Source: Ignavibacteriales bacterium (lineage in GTDB: Bacteria > Bacteroidota > Ignavibacteria > UBA10030). Taken from it: DNA of 64,000 bases. The notes beneath the pieces were generated by a model that was not told where the DNA came from, did no database searches, and was given only the letters and a program-made list of their open reading frames with translations. Numbering within the stretch: position 1 is the first letter of the stretch; every line of letters starts with the position of its first letter. The position numbers were made by a program, and so were the translations under genes. The stretch spans positions 238,327 to 302,326 of the forward strand of contig JAPLFR010000007.1 in NCBI GenBank assembly GCA_026390575.1, read 5' to 3'. Positions 35,009-44,419 of this stretch are shown here, one piece after another.

Positions 35009-37879
35009 TTACTTCTTCACCTCATACACTCTCAGCACTTCATCGCCGTAATGGTTAATCACCTTCACGGCAATCTTGCCGGTCTTTGGCGGATCAAAAG
35101 GACGACTTGTTGTCGAGTACAGCGCTGACCATACTGACTCGTCAATTTCTGCACGGAGAGCGCGTTTCAATTTATCGTACGGCTCTTCGGCACCGGTAAA
35201 ATACGCGTGTCTTACAAAAAAGCTTTCGCCATTGTAGTTTGTATCTATAAACCAGCAAGCAATATCGTCTGTGCTGCTTGAACGTATTTCTCCTGTGGTG
35301 GGATCGTACACATCAAGCCCTCTGATGGTAACGGTGATCTTTCCATCTTTCTGTTTCTTCACATCCAAATCCGGCTCGCCGAAGACCATAAAGAGATTTC
35401 CCGCTCCAGTTTTTTTGAGCAGTTCATCGCCCATTGCAAGATCGGGATTCATACGCGCTGTCAGCACATTGAGTTTACCGTAGCGTTTAGCTTCTTCGCT
35501 CACGTGCGGATCAAATGCAAACCCGCAAACGATAAGCAGGTCGTTGCCCGCTCCTTCCACCGCTTCTTTTGCTGCTTCCTTAACCATATCAGGACCGACG
35601 GTGCCATGTTCCGGACCAATCGATACAGCGACACGTTTGCTTTTTCCATTCTCCGTGTATTCACCTTTGGCATGCACCCAAACTCCTGCAAACGATTCAA
35701 GCCGGTCAAACTTCAGCCGCTCATTCTTAAATGTATTTTGTACGCCGGATTTTCTGAGGTTATCAAGTATCATAGTTGTGAAGTCTTGCTGATGCTTCGC
35801 TTCCTTCTTAGTTACCGTGCCATCAAGATTTTCATCTGCAGGAGAGAGAACGCGATGTGGCGAGAGACTTTCTACGGTGAACGGGCCGGCAACGCGGATG
35901 CGCTTGTTGTCTTCATAGGGCTGATCGTATAGCAACTCGGTATCGGCGCGTTTGGCAATAGACTCATCGATTTCTTTTTGACGAGCACGACGGAAATTCC
36001 ACCGTTGCTCCAGTAAGGACACAGCATGCTGTGTCCTTACGAGGTTGGCTGGAAGCTCCCTTGGGATTTCCCACTCCTCCCATTTCTGTTTGAGCGCTTT
36101 GTTCAACTCTGTGCGTATTGGCTCCATTTTTTCCTGCCACTTGGAATGAATCGTATCGATCTCTTCGTTGTTGGCAATGGATTTGAGCGTAATATGTGGA
36201 ACGCGTTTGTAAACGAACCCCTTTTTAATGTCATTCTGAAGGAGCGTAGCGACTGAAGAATCCTTCTTTTCGGTATCTGGATTCTTCGCTTCGCTCAGAA
36301 TGACACGACCAACAATTTCCATTTCTTTTCGTTTTCCCTCGGAAGAATCGCCGAGCAAATAATACGGATACTTTGCCGACATAATACGCGTGCGTGCAAG
36401 AGCAAGAGCGACGCGCGATGTATCGATGGTGATCCAGCGCCTGCCCCATTGCTCGGCAACATATGCCGTTGTACCGCTGCCGCACGTAGGATCCAGCACA
36501 AGATCACCAGGGTCGGTCGTCATGAGGAGACAACGTTGAATAACCTTTGGTGCTGTTTGAACCACATATTTCTTAGGATCTTTTGTGAGTTCAAACGTTC
36601 CTTGCATAGTATCGTCCCATATCGAATTGAATTTAACATGCCGATTATCTGTTTCATACCGTTTTCCGCAGAGACGTTCATTAACGACGATAACCCTATT
36701 GCTTGCTATTAGCCTTTCAATACCATCAATGTATTTAAGATTACCCGGCAGAGAATATTTACCATTTCTAAAAGATGGAGTGTTTTGTGTTTCTTCGGCT
36801 TTTCTAACATTTGTAATATCAGCATCTTTGAAAAGAATGGCTCCTTCTGGGATTGGTGATTCTCCTCTCTTTTCGCTTGCTCTAATAGATCGTTCTTCGA
36901 GTTCGCGTAGTTCGAGCCATCCAAACGTTCCAATTCGTTCAAAATAATCTCTCTCCCTTTGAAGGGATCGGTATTTACATTGCTTCTTGTCTTTCGCGTA
37001 CCAAATAGCATAATCATAAACACACGCGATCAAATTAGTTGGTTGACTTGTAGCTGTCCTAAAAGCAATTTGACTACAATAATTCTCGCTACCAAAAACC
37101 TCGTCTAATACCGATCTAACTAAATGAACATTCTCCTCTCCAATTTGGATAAAGAGACTGCCACTCTCAGTCAACAAGTCACGACATACAGTAAACCGAT
37201 CTCGCAAATAAGCAAGGTATGAATGAATCCCCAGTTGCCATGTATCTCGAAATGCCTTCACCTGTTCAGGTTGCCGAGTTAGGTCTTCTGCTCGATCACT
37301 GAGCTTGTTCTTTCGCGTGGAGACTTGCCAGTTGGAGCCGAACTTAATGCCGTACGGCGGGTCGAAGTAAATGCTTTGCACTTTCCCTTTGAGCCGTTCT
37401 TTTTCCGCCAGCGAGGTCATCACCAACAGCGAATCGCCGAGTATGGCGCGGTTGGTCCAGTTCTGTTCATGCTGGTAGAAGTCGATCATCTCCTCGAACT
37501 TGATCCCGTTAAAATCTCCAAAGAGTCCGATCTGGTCTTCGGGAATATCTTTTTGCGATTGAGCTCTTAAATCTTCGATAATCGCCTGAGGGTGTATTTT
37601 TTCCTGTATGTAAATCGGCACAACGGGCACTTCGAGCGGTTTGGAGTCCTGTTCGTCTTTTCCTTTCCACACAAGCTGCGGATCGAGCGAAGGATCGCGC
37701 GGGTAAAGAACTTTCTTCGGCGTTATCTCATCCTCAGCAACAAATCCCCGCAATTCTTCCGTGGGGATATTCACGCGCTTGTCATTATGCTTTACGTGTG
37801 CAACGGGAATTGTCGCACGGTCTTTGAGCTTCGGATATTTCACCGTCGGTTTTTTGGTCGGTTTAGTTTTTTTTGCCAT
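35009..37879 (-). CDS. mod: Type III restriction-modification DNA methyltransferase (Mod)
   Basis: A 956-residue beta-class (type III) N6-adenine methyltransferase. The catalytic DPPY is in IYFDPPYGIKFG (about residue 173) and the SAM motif in LDPTCGSGTTAYVAEQWGR (about 460), in the beta-class order. The long C-terminal part should carry target recognition and Res contact. The ATG at 37879 (MAKKTKPTKKPT) is preferred over an in-frame TTG at 37897. Two palindromic repeats are inserted in frame, at residues about 525-550 (36229-36305) and 613-622 (36013-36040), both after the catalytic core. It is the last gene of the res-DUF3800-mod locus. Confidence 0.9.
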   Translation of the reverse strand: MAKKTKPTKKPTVKYPKLKDRATIPVAHVKHNDKRVNIPTEELRGFVAEDEITPKKVLYPRDPSLDPQLVWKGKDEQDSKPLEVPVVPIYIQEKIHPQAIIEDLRAQSQKDIPEDQIGLFGDFNGIKFEEMIDFYQHEQNWTNRAILGDSLLVMTSLAEKERLKGKVQSIYFDPPYGIKFGSNWQVSTRKNKLSDRAEDLTRQPEQVKAFRDTWQLGIHSYLAYLRDRFTVCRDLLTESGSLFIQIGEENVHLVRSVLDEVFGSENYCSQIAFRTATSQPTNLIACVYDYAIWYAKDKKQCKYRSLQRERDYFERIGTFGWLELRELEERSIRASEKRGESPIPEGAILFKDADITNVRKAEETQNTPSFRNGKYSLPGNLKYIDGIERLIASNRVIVVNERLCGKRYETDNRHVKFNSIWDDTMQGTFELTKDPKKYVVQTAPKVIQRCLLMTTDPGDLVLDPTCGSGTTAYVAEQWGRRWITIDTSRVALALARTRIMSAKYPYYLLGDSSEGKRKEMEIVGRVILSEAKNPDTEKKDSSVATLLQNDIKKGFVYKRVPHITLKSIANNEEIDTIHSKWQEKMEPIRTELNKALKQKWEEWEIPRELPANLVRTQHAVSLLEQRWNFRRARQKEIDESIAKRADTELLYDQPYEDNKRIRVAGPFTVESLSPHRVLSPADENLDGTVTKKEAKHQQDFTTMILDNLRKSGVQNTFKNERLKFDRLESFAGVWVHAKGEYTENGKSKRVAVSIGPEHGTVGPDMVKEAAKEAVEGAGNDLLIVCGFAFDPHVSEEAKRYGKLNVLTARMNPDLAMGDELLKKTGAGNLFMVFGEPDLDVKKQKDGKITVTIRGLDVYDPTTGEIRSSSTDDIACWFIDTNYNGESFFVRHAYFTGAEEPYDKLKRALRAEIDESVWSALYSTTSRPFDPPKTGKIAVKVINHYGDEVLRVYEVKK
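36013..36040. repeat. Perfect 28-bp palindrome inserted in frame in mod
   Basis: Begins GTAAGGACACAGCA and is its own reverse complement. On the minus strand it encodes VRTQHAVSL, in frame, within the spacer region of Mod. Confidence 0.75.
36229..36305. repeat. 77-bp inverted-repeat element inserted in frame in mod
   Basis: Terminal inverted repeats TGTCATTCTGA/TCAGAATGACA (11 bp, perfect). On the minus strand it encodes VILSEAKNPDTEKKDSS and following residues, open in the Mod frame. It resembles the element at 44961-45073 in its TGTCATTC ends. Confidence 0.75.
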
Positions 37880-37986
37880 AACACTTGACTCTTTCAAACA
37901 GAACTGTATATTACAACTAATCCAATTTGCTTGGAGGTGGATAGCGTAAGCTATCGAGGCGATGCGAAAGCGTCGCCTTTTTTGTT

Positions 37987-38772
37987 TTATGGAAGAACTT
38001 TAATTCCATACCCTTCGATACTACCCGCTTTACTTCTGTAGTATTTTGAGTGAACGAGGATTTCTGCAATCTTATCCCCAAATATTTCACGGTCATCGAC
38101 TATTTTTTTATGCTGCAATAACGCGTACCTCTGGCTTGGGTGCGCTATAAGGTCTGCAACTTGTAATCCTGCTATATTATTCGCTTTTGGTTTTACTTTA
38201 AGTTGTCTGCTTGTCAAACTATTTGCAAAACGATCTGCGCCAACAAAATCTGTTCCTTCAATATAGAGTTTCTCAAATGATCGTTTCAGACGCATGTCTT
38301 CTTTACCGCCTCTTGATTCCGCCATCGCATCCCCTTTTGCGTTTTCACCTTCTAAGAAGTGGATATACCGTTCAAGTGTTACTGCGAGACAGTAATGATA
38401 CGGATCATATCGCCATACTTTATAGAGATCCCGTTGCATTTTTTTATCGATGACAACTGTCAACGTAACAAATTCCAGTGTATTGAAAAATGCCAGGAGT
38501 TGCTCATTGAATTGCTTTTCGGTTTCTTTATTTCGCAGCGCTTCAAACGGAGGGGCTTTATTAACGAGTTCTTTTCTGTGAAAAACAACTGGTTCATCCG
38601 GATGATATGAAAAATAAGTTTTCTTTATTTTCTCAAGTTCCGGAACCGCAACTGAGGCAGCATATTCAAGTCTCATAATGATTCCAGTAAGTCCAAGAAA
38701 ACGATACCGAGGATCGTCGGCGTGTTCAAGATCTGGATTGCCGGATTCATCAATGTAAAGACGGTATTTCAT
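37987..38772 (-). CDS. DUF3800 domain protein within the type III restriction locus
   Basis: A 261-residue protein with the characteristic YRLYIDESGNPDL start (D-E-S-G) and a later acidic pair in TLTVVIDKKMQRDLYKVW and LYIEGTDFVGADRFANSL. DUF3800 proteins have an RNase H-like fold and occur in defence and mobile contexts, though their activity is not generally established. The C-terminal GLQVADLIAHPSQRYAL fits the conserved 'QxADLIA' motif. It lies between res (85 bp upstream) and mod (107 bp downstream) on the same strand, so it is probably a component of this system. Two palindromes lie in the gap upstream of its ATG. Confidence 0.88.
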   Translation of the reverse strand: MKYRLYIDESGNPDLEHADDPRYRFLGLTGIIMRLEYAASVAVPELEKIKKTYFSYHPDEPVVFHRKELVNKAPPFEALRNKETEKQFNEQLLAFFNTLEFVTLTVVIDKKMQRDLYKVWRYDPYHYCLAVTLERYIHFLEGENAKGDAMAESRGGKEDMRLKRSFEKLYIEGTDFVGADRFANSLTSRQLKVKPKANNIAGLQVADLIAHPSQRYALLQHKKIVDDREIFGDKIAEILVHSKYYRSKAGSIEGYGIKVLP

Positions 38773-38798
38773 TGTTTATTAATCATCGCATTTCTTTT

Positions 38799-38821
38799 TG
38801 AGGTTCCATATTGGAACCTCA
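38799..38821. repeat. Palindrome TGAGGTTCCA/TGGAACCTCA upstream of DUF3800
   Basis: A 10-bp stem around TAT, 26 bp upstream of the DUF3800 ATG. On its minus-strand side it could be an operator or a dispersed repeat; no T-run follows the stem. Confidence 0.5.
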
Positions 38822-38835
38822 AAGAATTCCACTTA

Positions 38836-38862
38836 TTTGAAGTCACAAATTGTGACTTCAAA
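38836..38862. repeat. 27-bp palindrome spanning the res stop codon
   Basis: 13-bp arms TTTGAAGTCACAA/TTGTGACTTCAAA around one A. The TGA stop of res (38858-38860) is inside the palindrome. Together with the hairpin at 38799 it fills the gap before DUF3800. Confidence 0.55.
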
Positions 38863-41824
38863 TCTTACAAATTACGCGCAACTCTTTTTGCGCATCCCAT
38901 GGGTCCAGAATTTCCACAAACGCCCATCTTCCAAACTCTCCGTAATTATTCACTGCTGGAATCCAGAGCGATCTTGCTGTTGAGACTTTCGTTTCTTTGT
39001 CTGTGTCTTTCTCTCCGGTTACTTCGATGATCAGGTTTAATACATCATCGCTTCCTTTACCGTCATCAATATGCACAATAAAATCAGGGATATAGTTATG
39101 TTCCTGTCCGCCGGAAGTATAAGGAATGGTGAAACCGAGATTATGGTTTTTCACATAGCACACAACTTCTTCCATATCTTCAAGAGTCTGCGCCATTTTT
39201 GCTTCCCATCCGCTGTGGAGAACAACATCGCTGATGTGACATTTGTTTTCATGAGTCCGGTACGTTGAGCGCGTTGTGTCGAAATCTACATAGCGTGTCG
39301 AGCCAATCGTGTCGTACGGTTGAAGAATCGGCATGAGCCGCTTGGACCCTTGATCGCCGTTCACAATAGCGTGATATATTTTTTGCGCGGCCTGATTTTC
39401 ATTTTCAATGAAAATCAACAACTGCGGGAAGGCATTGTCCTTGCAGACAACATATTTTGTAAGCCACTCTTTTGTAATGACAAGCAGTTGAGGAAACAAC
39501 CATGGTTTACTATTGTTCTCAGCATCTTTGAAAAATCGCTCCAAAACAAGCTTTGATAGACGAAACACAACTTCTTGCTCGCGATGTTGTTTTAATTCGT
39601 CGAGTGTATGAATACTTTTTTCGCCGACAATAGGCGCATTCTCCGTCGAGGTCGGAATATCAGCCGTGGAAAGTATCATTGTTGAATCATCGGTAAAGTG
39701 TGCCTGAAGCTTTTCTGCCGGAAGCTCGTACCTGTAACCCGTTAATCGAGGAAAAGTAATTTCACAAACGAGGCGATCTTCGAGAGCATGAACTCGCGTT
39801 GGTGTTGGTCCGGGTTTCGGATCTACTGCCGAGCCGGCAGAGGGTATGAAAGAAAATGGCACTCCATAGACTTCTGCATATTCCGGCTGGAACATTCCTT
39901 GGTCATCGGGCGTATAACTTTTTCGGCGTAATCCGCGCCCTACAACCTGCTCGCATAAGAGTTGCGTACCAAAAGCACGAACGCCTAAAATATGTGTGAC
40001 TGTATTTGCGTCCCAACCTTCCGTAAGCATAGAAACACTAATAACGCACTTGATCTGTTCGCCTAACTTACCGGACTTACCGACCGTGTTCATCACTTCA
40101 CGCAGGATATCTTCGTCTGTGAGATTCTCTGCATCACGTCCGGGGAAACGAGTGTGATATTCTGCCTTGAATTCTTCGATTTCGTTGGCTGCAATTTTCT
40201 TGAATTCATCACTCATTGCTTCACCCGATTCAAGTTGTGCGCTGTCAACAAGAATCGTGTTGGGACGCGCACTCCACCTGCCATGGTCTTCGTTGCTGAA
40301 AAGCGTAAGTTTACCGGGCACTGCTATCTTTGATCCATCTTTCAGTTCTTTCTCCCATCCTGCAACGTAATCATACACTAACTTTGAGACGTTGGTATTA
40401 TTGCAGACCACGATAAACACGGGCGGAGTTGATCCTTGCGCACGAGCTTCCATGTTCTGTTCCCACTTTCTATAATATTTTTCATAATTCAAATAAAGAC
40501 TTTGGAGTGCTCCTTCCAATTCGGCAGGAAGATTTGGTTCTCCGGTGAGCGTATCTGTTCCTCGTCCTTTTTTCGGAAGGTTTTCGCGAATACGCAGCCA
40601 TAAATCTCGATACATCGGCTGATCTCCGACCATTGCATTATCTGAAATGGGTACTCGCGGTACTTTTACGATCCCTGATTCAATCGCATCGATCAATGAG
40701 AAATCGGAAATAACCCAAGGGAATAGTGTTCCTTCAGAGTAACCTGAACCACGGAGAAAGAACGGCGTTGCAGAAAGATCATAGACGACCTTCACCCCGA
40801 GCTTTGCCTTGACCGCTTCGATACCCGAAATCCAAATGCGAGCTTCCTCTTCGCGCTTTTCTGCCTCTTTCCGTTCATCACCTTTGAGCGCTTCCTCTTC
40901 TCCGTCTGTTTTGCGGCGATAACAATGGTGCGCTTCATCATTAATGACAATGATATTCTTTTTACTTCCAAGCTCACGACACACTCTCCGCACCATCTGG
41001 TCAGGAGTTTCAGTAAATGCACTTGTATCTCCCTTATTCAAAATATCTTTTGTAAGTTTTCCTGCTGCAATTTTCTCACGGAACTTGAATGCATGAAAGT
41101 TTGTGACAATGATCTTTGCTTTGCCAAGCTCGTCAAGCATATCGGACGGAATGATGTCCATTGTTCGATAATAATTCAGCGGATCGCTTGGAAGGAGAAC
41201 GCGAAGCCGATCTTTGATAGTAATGCCGGGAGTAATAATCAAAAATGTATCTGTGAAGAGCGGATCTTGAGAATTCGCAATTTTGTTCAAGGTTTGCCAT
41301 GCAATCAACATCGCCATGACAACGGTTTTTCCGGATCCGGTTGCCATCTTGACAGCCATGCGATAAAGAAGCGGATTTGCTTCGGCATTCGTCGTCCGCA
41401 AAAGATTTTCTATCCACGTGTCGCCGTACTTGTTTGCGACTTCTGTGATATAGATTGCAGTTTCAACAGCTTCAATCTGACAGAAAAAAAGTTTTTTACT
41501 TCTATCTTCTCTTTGCCAATATTCTAGCAACCGGCGTGATACTTTTGTTATTCCTTGATATCCACCGTTCCTCCATTTACCAACTTTCTCTCGAATTCGA
41601 TTGATCTCATCATTAGCTTTAATACGATCTTGCGTCCATTCCGTATCGAAGGCAAGCTGGTTTTTCCCCTTCTTGCGTGGCTGGGCTATAGGAATGAAAT
41701 AGGAACTCTTGCGGCGCTCTTCAATAATTTCGTTTGTGATACCTTCGTCAGTGAATCGAAAGTGTCGTTTTGGTTCGGAGTAAGGTGAATTTATTATGGG
41801 GTTTTCGATTACGACGCTAGGCAT
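38858..41824 (-). CDS. res: Type III restriction enzyme subunit (Res)
   Basis: A 988-residue superfamily 2 ATPase/nuclease. Walker A is MATGSGKTVVMAMLIAW, the DEAD-type motif is IVINDEAHHCYRR, motif III is YDLSATPFF and motif VI is EQVVGRGLRRK. The C-terminal endonuclease has YIPDFIVHIDDG...NLIIEVTGEK. The E-x-K lysine is replaced by threonine (E-V-T), with a lysine two residues later; whether this changes cleavage is open. Together with Mod it would translocate along and cut DNA between inversely oriented unmethylated sites. First gene of the locus, ATG at 41824. Its last codons lie in a palindrome. Confidence 0.9.
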   Translation of the reverse strand: MPSVVIENPIINSPYSEPKRHFRFTDEGITNEIIEERRKSSYFIPIAQPRKKGKNQLAFDTEWTQDRIKANDEINRIREKVGKWRNGGYQGITKVSRRLLEYWQREDRSKKLFFCQIEAVETAIYITEVANKYGDTWIENLLRTTNAEANPLLYRMAVKMATGSGKTVVMAMLIAWQTLNKIANSQDPLFTDTFLIITPGITIKDRLRVLLPSDPLNYYRTMDIIPSDMLDELGKAKIIVTNFHAFKFREKIAAGKLTKDILNKGDTSAFTETPDQMVRRVCRELGSKKNIIVINDEAHHCYRRKTDGEEEALKGDERKEAEKREEEARIWISGIEAVKAKLGVKVVYDLSATPFFLRGSGYSEGTLFPWVISDFSLIDAIESGIVKVPRVPISDNAMVGDQPMYRDLWLRIRENLPKKGRGTDTLTGEPNLPAELEGALQSLYLNYEKYYRKWEQNMEARAQGSTPPVFIVVCNNTNVSKLVYDYVAGWEKELKDGSKIAVPGKLTLFSNEDHGRWSARPNTILVDSAQLESGEAMSDEFKKIAANEIEEFKAEYHTRFPGRDAENLTDEDILREVMNTVGKSGKLGEQIKCVISVSMLTEGWDANTVTHILGVRAFGTQLLCEQVVGRGLRRKSYTPDDQGMFQPEYAEVYGVPFSFIPSAGSAVDPKPGPTPTRVHALEDRLVCEITFPRLTGYRYELPAEKLQAHFTDDSTMILSTADIPTSTENAPIVGEKSIHTLDELKQHREQEVVFRLSKLVLERFFKDAENNSKPWLFPQLLVITKEWLTKYVVCKDNAFPQLLIFIENENQAAQKIYHAIVNGDQGSKRLMPILQPYDTIGSTRYVDFDTTRSTYRTHENKCHISDVVLHSGWEAKMAQTLEDMEEVVCYVKNHNLGFTIPYTSGGQEHNYIPDFIVHIDDGKGSDDVLNLIIEVTGEKDTDKETKVSTARSLWIPAVNNYGEFGRWAFVEILDPWDAQKELRVICKI

Positions 41825-42012
41825 ATCGTTTAGGCTTATTCGTTAAGAAAGTTTCCAAGTAGGTTTGGCACTAATTCCCTATCAGCATACTCACAAAATG
41901 TAGCCAATAAGTTCGTGTGTTGCAACGATAATAGAAATTGAAGGAAAAAGAAGAAATGAGAAATTCATTGTCTTTGCAGACCAAGTATTTCCAACATAAT
42001 ACAGAATAACAA

Positions 42013-42043
42013 AAAAGCCAGACTCATAATAAATCTGGCTTTT
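42013..42043 (-). terminator. Intrinsic terminator after the M3 peptidase gene
   Basis: AAAAGCCAGA/TCTGGCTTTT stem with an 11-nt loop. On the minus strand it is followed by a run of T residues (TTTTTTG). It is placed between the M3 peptidase (minus) and the res start. Confidence 0.8.
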
Positions 42044-42075
42044 CGCATTCTGTTTAGAATTTTATTTTATACTCA

Positions 42076-42127
42076 GTAGAGACGTTCAATTTTTACCCGC
42101 CGGTTGTGTGGCGGGGAACGTCTCTAC
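42076..42127. repeat. 52-bp nested hairpin element that supplies the stop codon of the M3 peptidase
   Basis: Outer arms GTAGAGACGTTC/GAACGTCTCTAC (12 bp, perfect) enclose a second stem CCCGCC/GGCGGG. The TAG stop of the peptidase gene (42124-42126) lies in the right arm. Confidence 0.7.
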
Positions 42128-44223
42128 ATTAATCCTCGTTTTTTCAACAACGGCTCGATGGTGGGCTGTTTGCCGCGGAATTTTACATAGAGCGTCATCG
42201 GATCGTCAGAACCACCGCGCTCAAGAATATTTTTCATAAACGATTGCGCAGTAGCCTGATCGAATATCCCCTTTTCCTTGAACGCTTCGAAGGCATCTGA
42301 ATCCAGTACCTCTGCCCAGATATAACTATAATAGCCGGCTGCATAACCGCCAATGATATGAGAAAAATATGTACTGCGGTACCGAGATACGATCTCCGGC
42401 ATCAATCCAATCTTTCCCAGCGATTGATTTTCAAATGTAATGGCATCCACAGTCTCGGTACTCGTTAACGTATGCCAGTCCATGTCGAGGAATGAAGCCG
42501 CGAGATACTCTACTGTAGCGAAACCCTGATTGAACTTTGAGCTCTTGGTGATTTTGTCAACCAATGCTTGCGGAATGACTTCACCGGTTTTATAATGGAA
42601 CGCGTACGTGTGAAGTACTTCCGGTTCAAATGCCCAATGTTCCATAATTTGAGATGGGAGTTCCTCGAAATCCCGAGCAATAGGAAGCTCCGGATATGTC
42701 ACATTTGAAAGCAGGCTCTGCAGCGCATGACCGAATTCATGGAACATAGTTTCAACTTCATCCACGCTTAAGAGCGCGGGCTGATCGCTTGTGGGCCGAG
42801 TGAAATTCCCAACATTAAAGACCAGCGGTGTGATTTTCTTTCCGTCAACATATTTTTGACTACGGAATTCACCGCACCATGCGCCCGCTCGTTTGCCGGA
42901 ACGTGGGAAATAATCCGTATACAGAATACCGACATGCGATCCGTCGTTTCGTTTCACTTCAAAGACTGTTACCTCATCAAGGTACTTCGGAATATCTTTC
43001 CGTTCACTGAATTGCACTCCATAGAGTTTGCTTGCGACATCAAATACACCTTTTCGAACATTTTCCATTTGGAAATAGGGGCGCAGTTCATTCTCATCAA
43101 GATCATATCGTTCCTTCCGAACCTTTTCAGCATAATACCACCAATCCCATGATGCCAGTTTGAAATTGCCGCCTTCTTTATCGATGACTGCCTGCATATC
43201 GTCCCGTTCTCTTTTGGCAACCTTCACAGCAGGATCCCACAACTTGTTAAGCAGCTCATAGACCGCCTGTGGTGTTTTTGCCATATTGATTTCCAACCGG
43301 AAATCGGCAAAGGTTTTGTACCCGAGCAGATTCGCACGCTCGACACGCAGAGATGCAATACGAGAGATGATTTTTTTATTGTCATACTCGTTGTTATTAT
43401 CTCCCCGATTGATATATCCTTTGTAGAGCTTTTCACGCAGACTCCGATTCTTTGCATAGGTGAGGAATGGCAGCATACTTGGTTTCTGTGTCGTAAAAAT
43501 CCATGTGCCTTCCAACTTCGATTCTTTACCAAGAGCTGCGGCTGCATCGATTGAACTTTGCGGCAAGCCATCCAAATCCTCTTTCCTCTCAAGAACCATT
43601 TTGAAGTTGTTGGTTTCTTTGAGAACATTGTCGTTGAACTTCAGCGACAGCATGGAAAGTTCTTCATTGATTTTCCTAAAACGTTCCTTTTGTTCTGGTG
43701 AAAGATTCGCACCGCCGCGGACAAATCCCTTATACGTGTTTTCCAGTAACCGCATCTGTTCCGTGTTCAATCTGAATTTCTCTTTCTGATCGTACACTGC
43801 TTTTATACGTAGAAAGAGTTTCTGGTTCATGTTAATATCATCACTGTGTTTCGATTCCAATGGAGTTACTTCGACAGCAATCTTTTGAAGATCGTCATTA
43901 TTATTAGCACCACGGATTGCAAAGAAAACATTGTCGACTTTTTCCAGTAATGCTCCTGTCCGTGCAAATGCCTCGATGGTATTCTCAAAGTTCGGTATCT
44001 GTGGATTATTCACAATTGCATCGATCTCCTTCAACTCCTGTTCCATACCTGCACGAAAAGCGGGCATATAATGCTCGATCTTGATGAGATCGAATGGGGG
44101 AGTTTGAAATGGTGTTATATATTCCACAAAGAACGGATTAATACTAGTCATTTCTTTTTCCTGCGACTGTAATAGAGCAAAGAGGAAAAAACAGTAGGTG
44201 AGTGAGATGATCAATATTTTCAT
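42124..44223 (-). CDS. Exported M3-family metallopeptidase (peptidyl-dipeptidase Dcp / oligopeptidase A type)
   Basis: A 699-residue thimet-oligopeptidase-like enzyme with the zinc motif VETMFHEFGHALQSLL (HExxH, about residue 493-497) and the third ligand region farther on (EELPSQIMEHW). The N-terminus has a signal peptide (ILIISLTYCFFLFALLQSQ), so it acts in the periplasm or outside, probably trimming peptides two residues at a time. The length is typical for Dcp. The last two codons and the stop merge into a palindromic repeat. Divergent from the sigma-factor operon with a 196-bp shared promoter region. Confidence 0.92.
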   Translation of the reverse strand: MKILIISLTYCFFLFALLQSQEKEMTSINPFFVEYITPFQTPPFDLIKIEHYMPAFRAGMEQELKEIDAIVNNPQIPNFENTIEAFARTGALLEKVDNVFFAIRGANNNDDLQKIAVEVTPLESKHSDDINMNQKLFLRIKAVYDQKEKFRLNTEQMRLLENTYKGFVRGGANLSPEQKERFRKINEELSMLSLKFNDNVLKETNNFKMVLERKEDLDGLPQSSIDAAAALGKESKLEGTWIFTTQKPSMLPFLTYAKNRSLREKLYKGYINRGDNNNEYDNKKIISRIASLRVERANLLGYKTFADFRLEINMAKTPQAVYELLNKLWDPAVKVAKRERDDMQAVIDKEGGNFKLASWDWWYYAEKVRKERYDLDENELRPYFQMENVRKGVFDVASKLYGVQFSERKDIPKYLDEVTVFEVKRNDGSHVGILYTDYFPRSGKRAGAWCGEFRSQKYVDGKKITPLVFNVGNFTRPTSDQPALLSVDEVETMFHEFGHALQSLLSNVTYPELPIARDFEELPSQIMEHWAFEPEVLHTYAFHYKTGEVIPQALVDKITKSSKFNQGFATVEYLAASFLDMDWHTLTSTETVDAITFENQSLGKIGLMPEIVSRYRSTYFSHIIGGYAAGYYSYIWAEVLDSDAFEAFKEKGIFDQATAQSFMKNILERGGSDDPMTLYVKFRGKQPTIEPLLKKRGLM

Positions 44224-44419
44224 AGCTAATAATCCTTTTGAAAATGAGAAATTTCAATATTCTTCAATTCTAATATCGGCATTCATTCTGAAGAATGCAC
44301 CTTCCTTATAAAAATTTGTCTTTCCTCCAGCAACTTTCTTTCTCTTTGTGCATCTTCTATATAGAGCGATGAAAATCGACTTCTAGGAACATCAACTTTT
44401 GCGGTACGGAAAGAATTGC

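Noticed and set aside
38798..38983. Plus-strand frame reading LKSQIVTSN, resembling part of an ORF6N-domain protein
   Set aside because: The similarity spans only the palindrome and has no continuation such as the expected YAFTEQG block.
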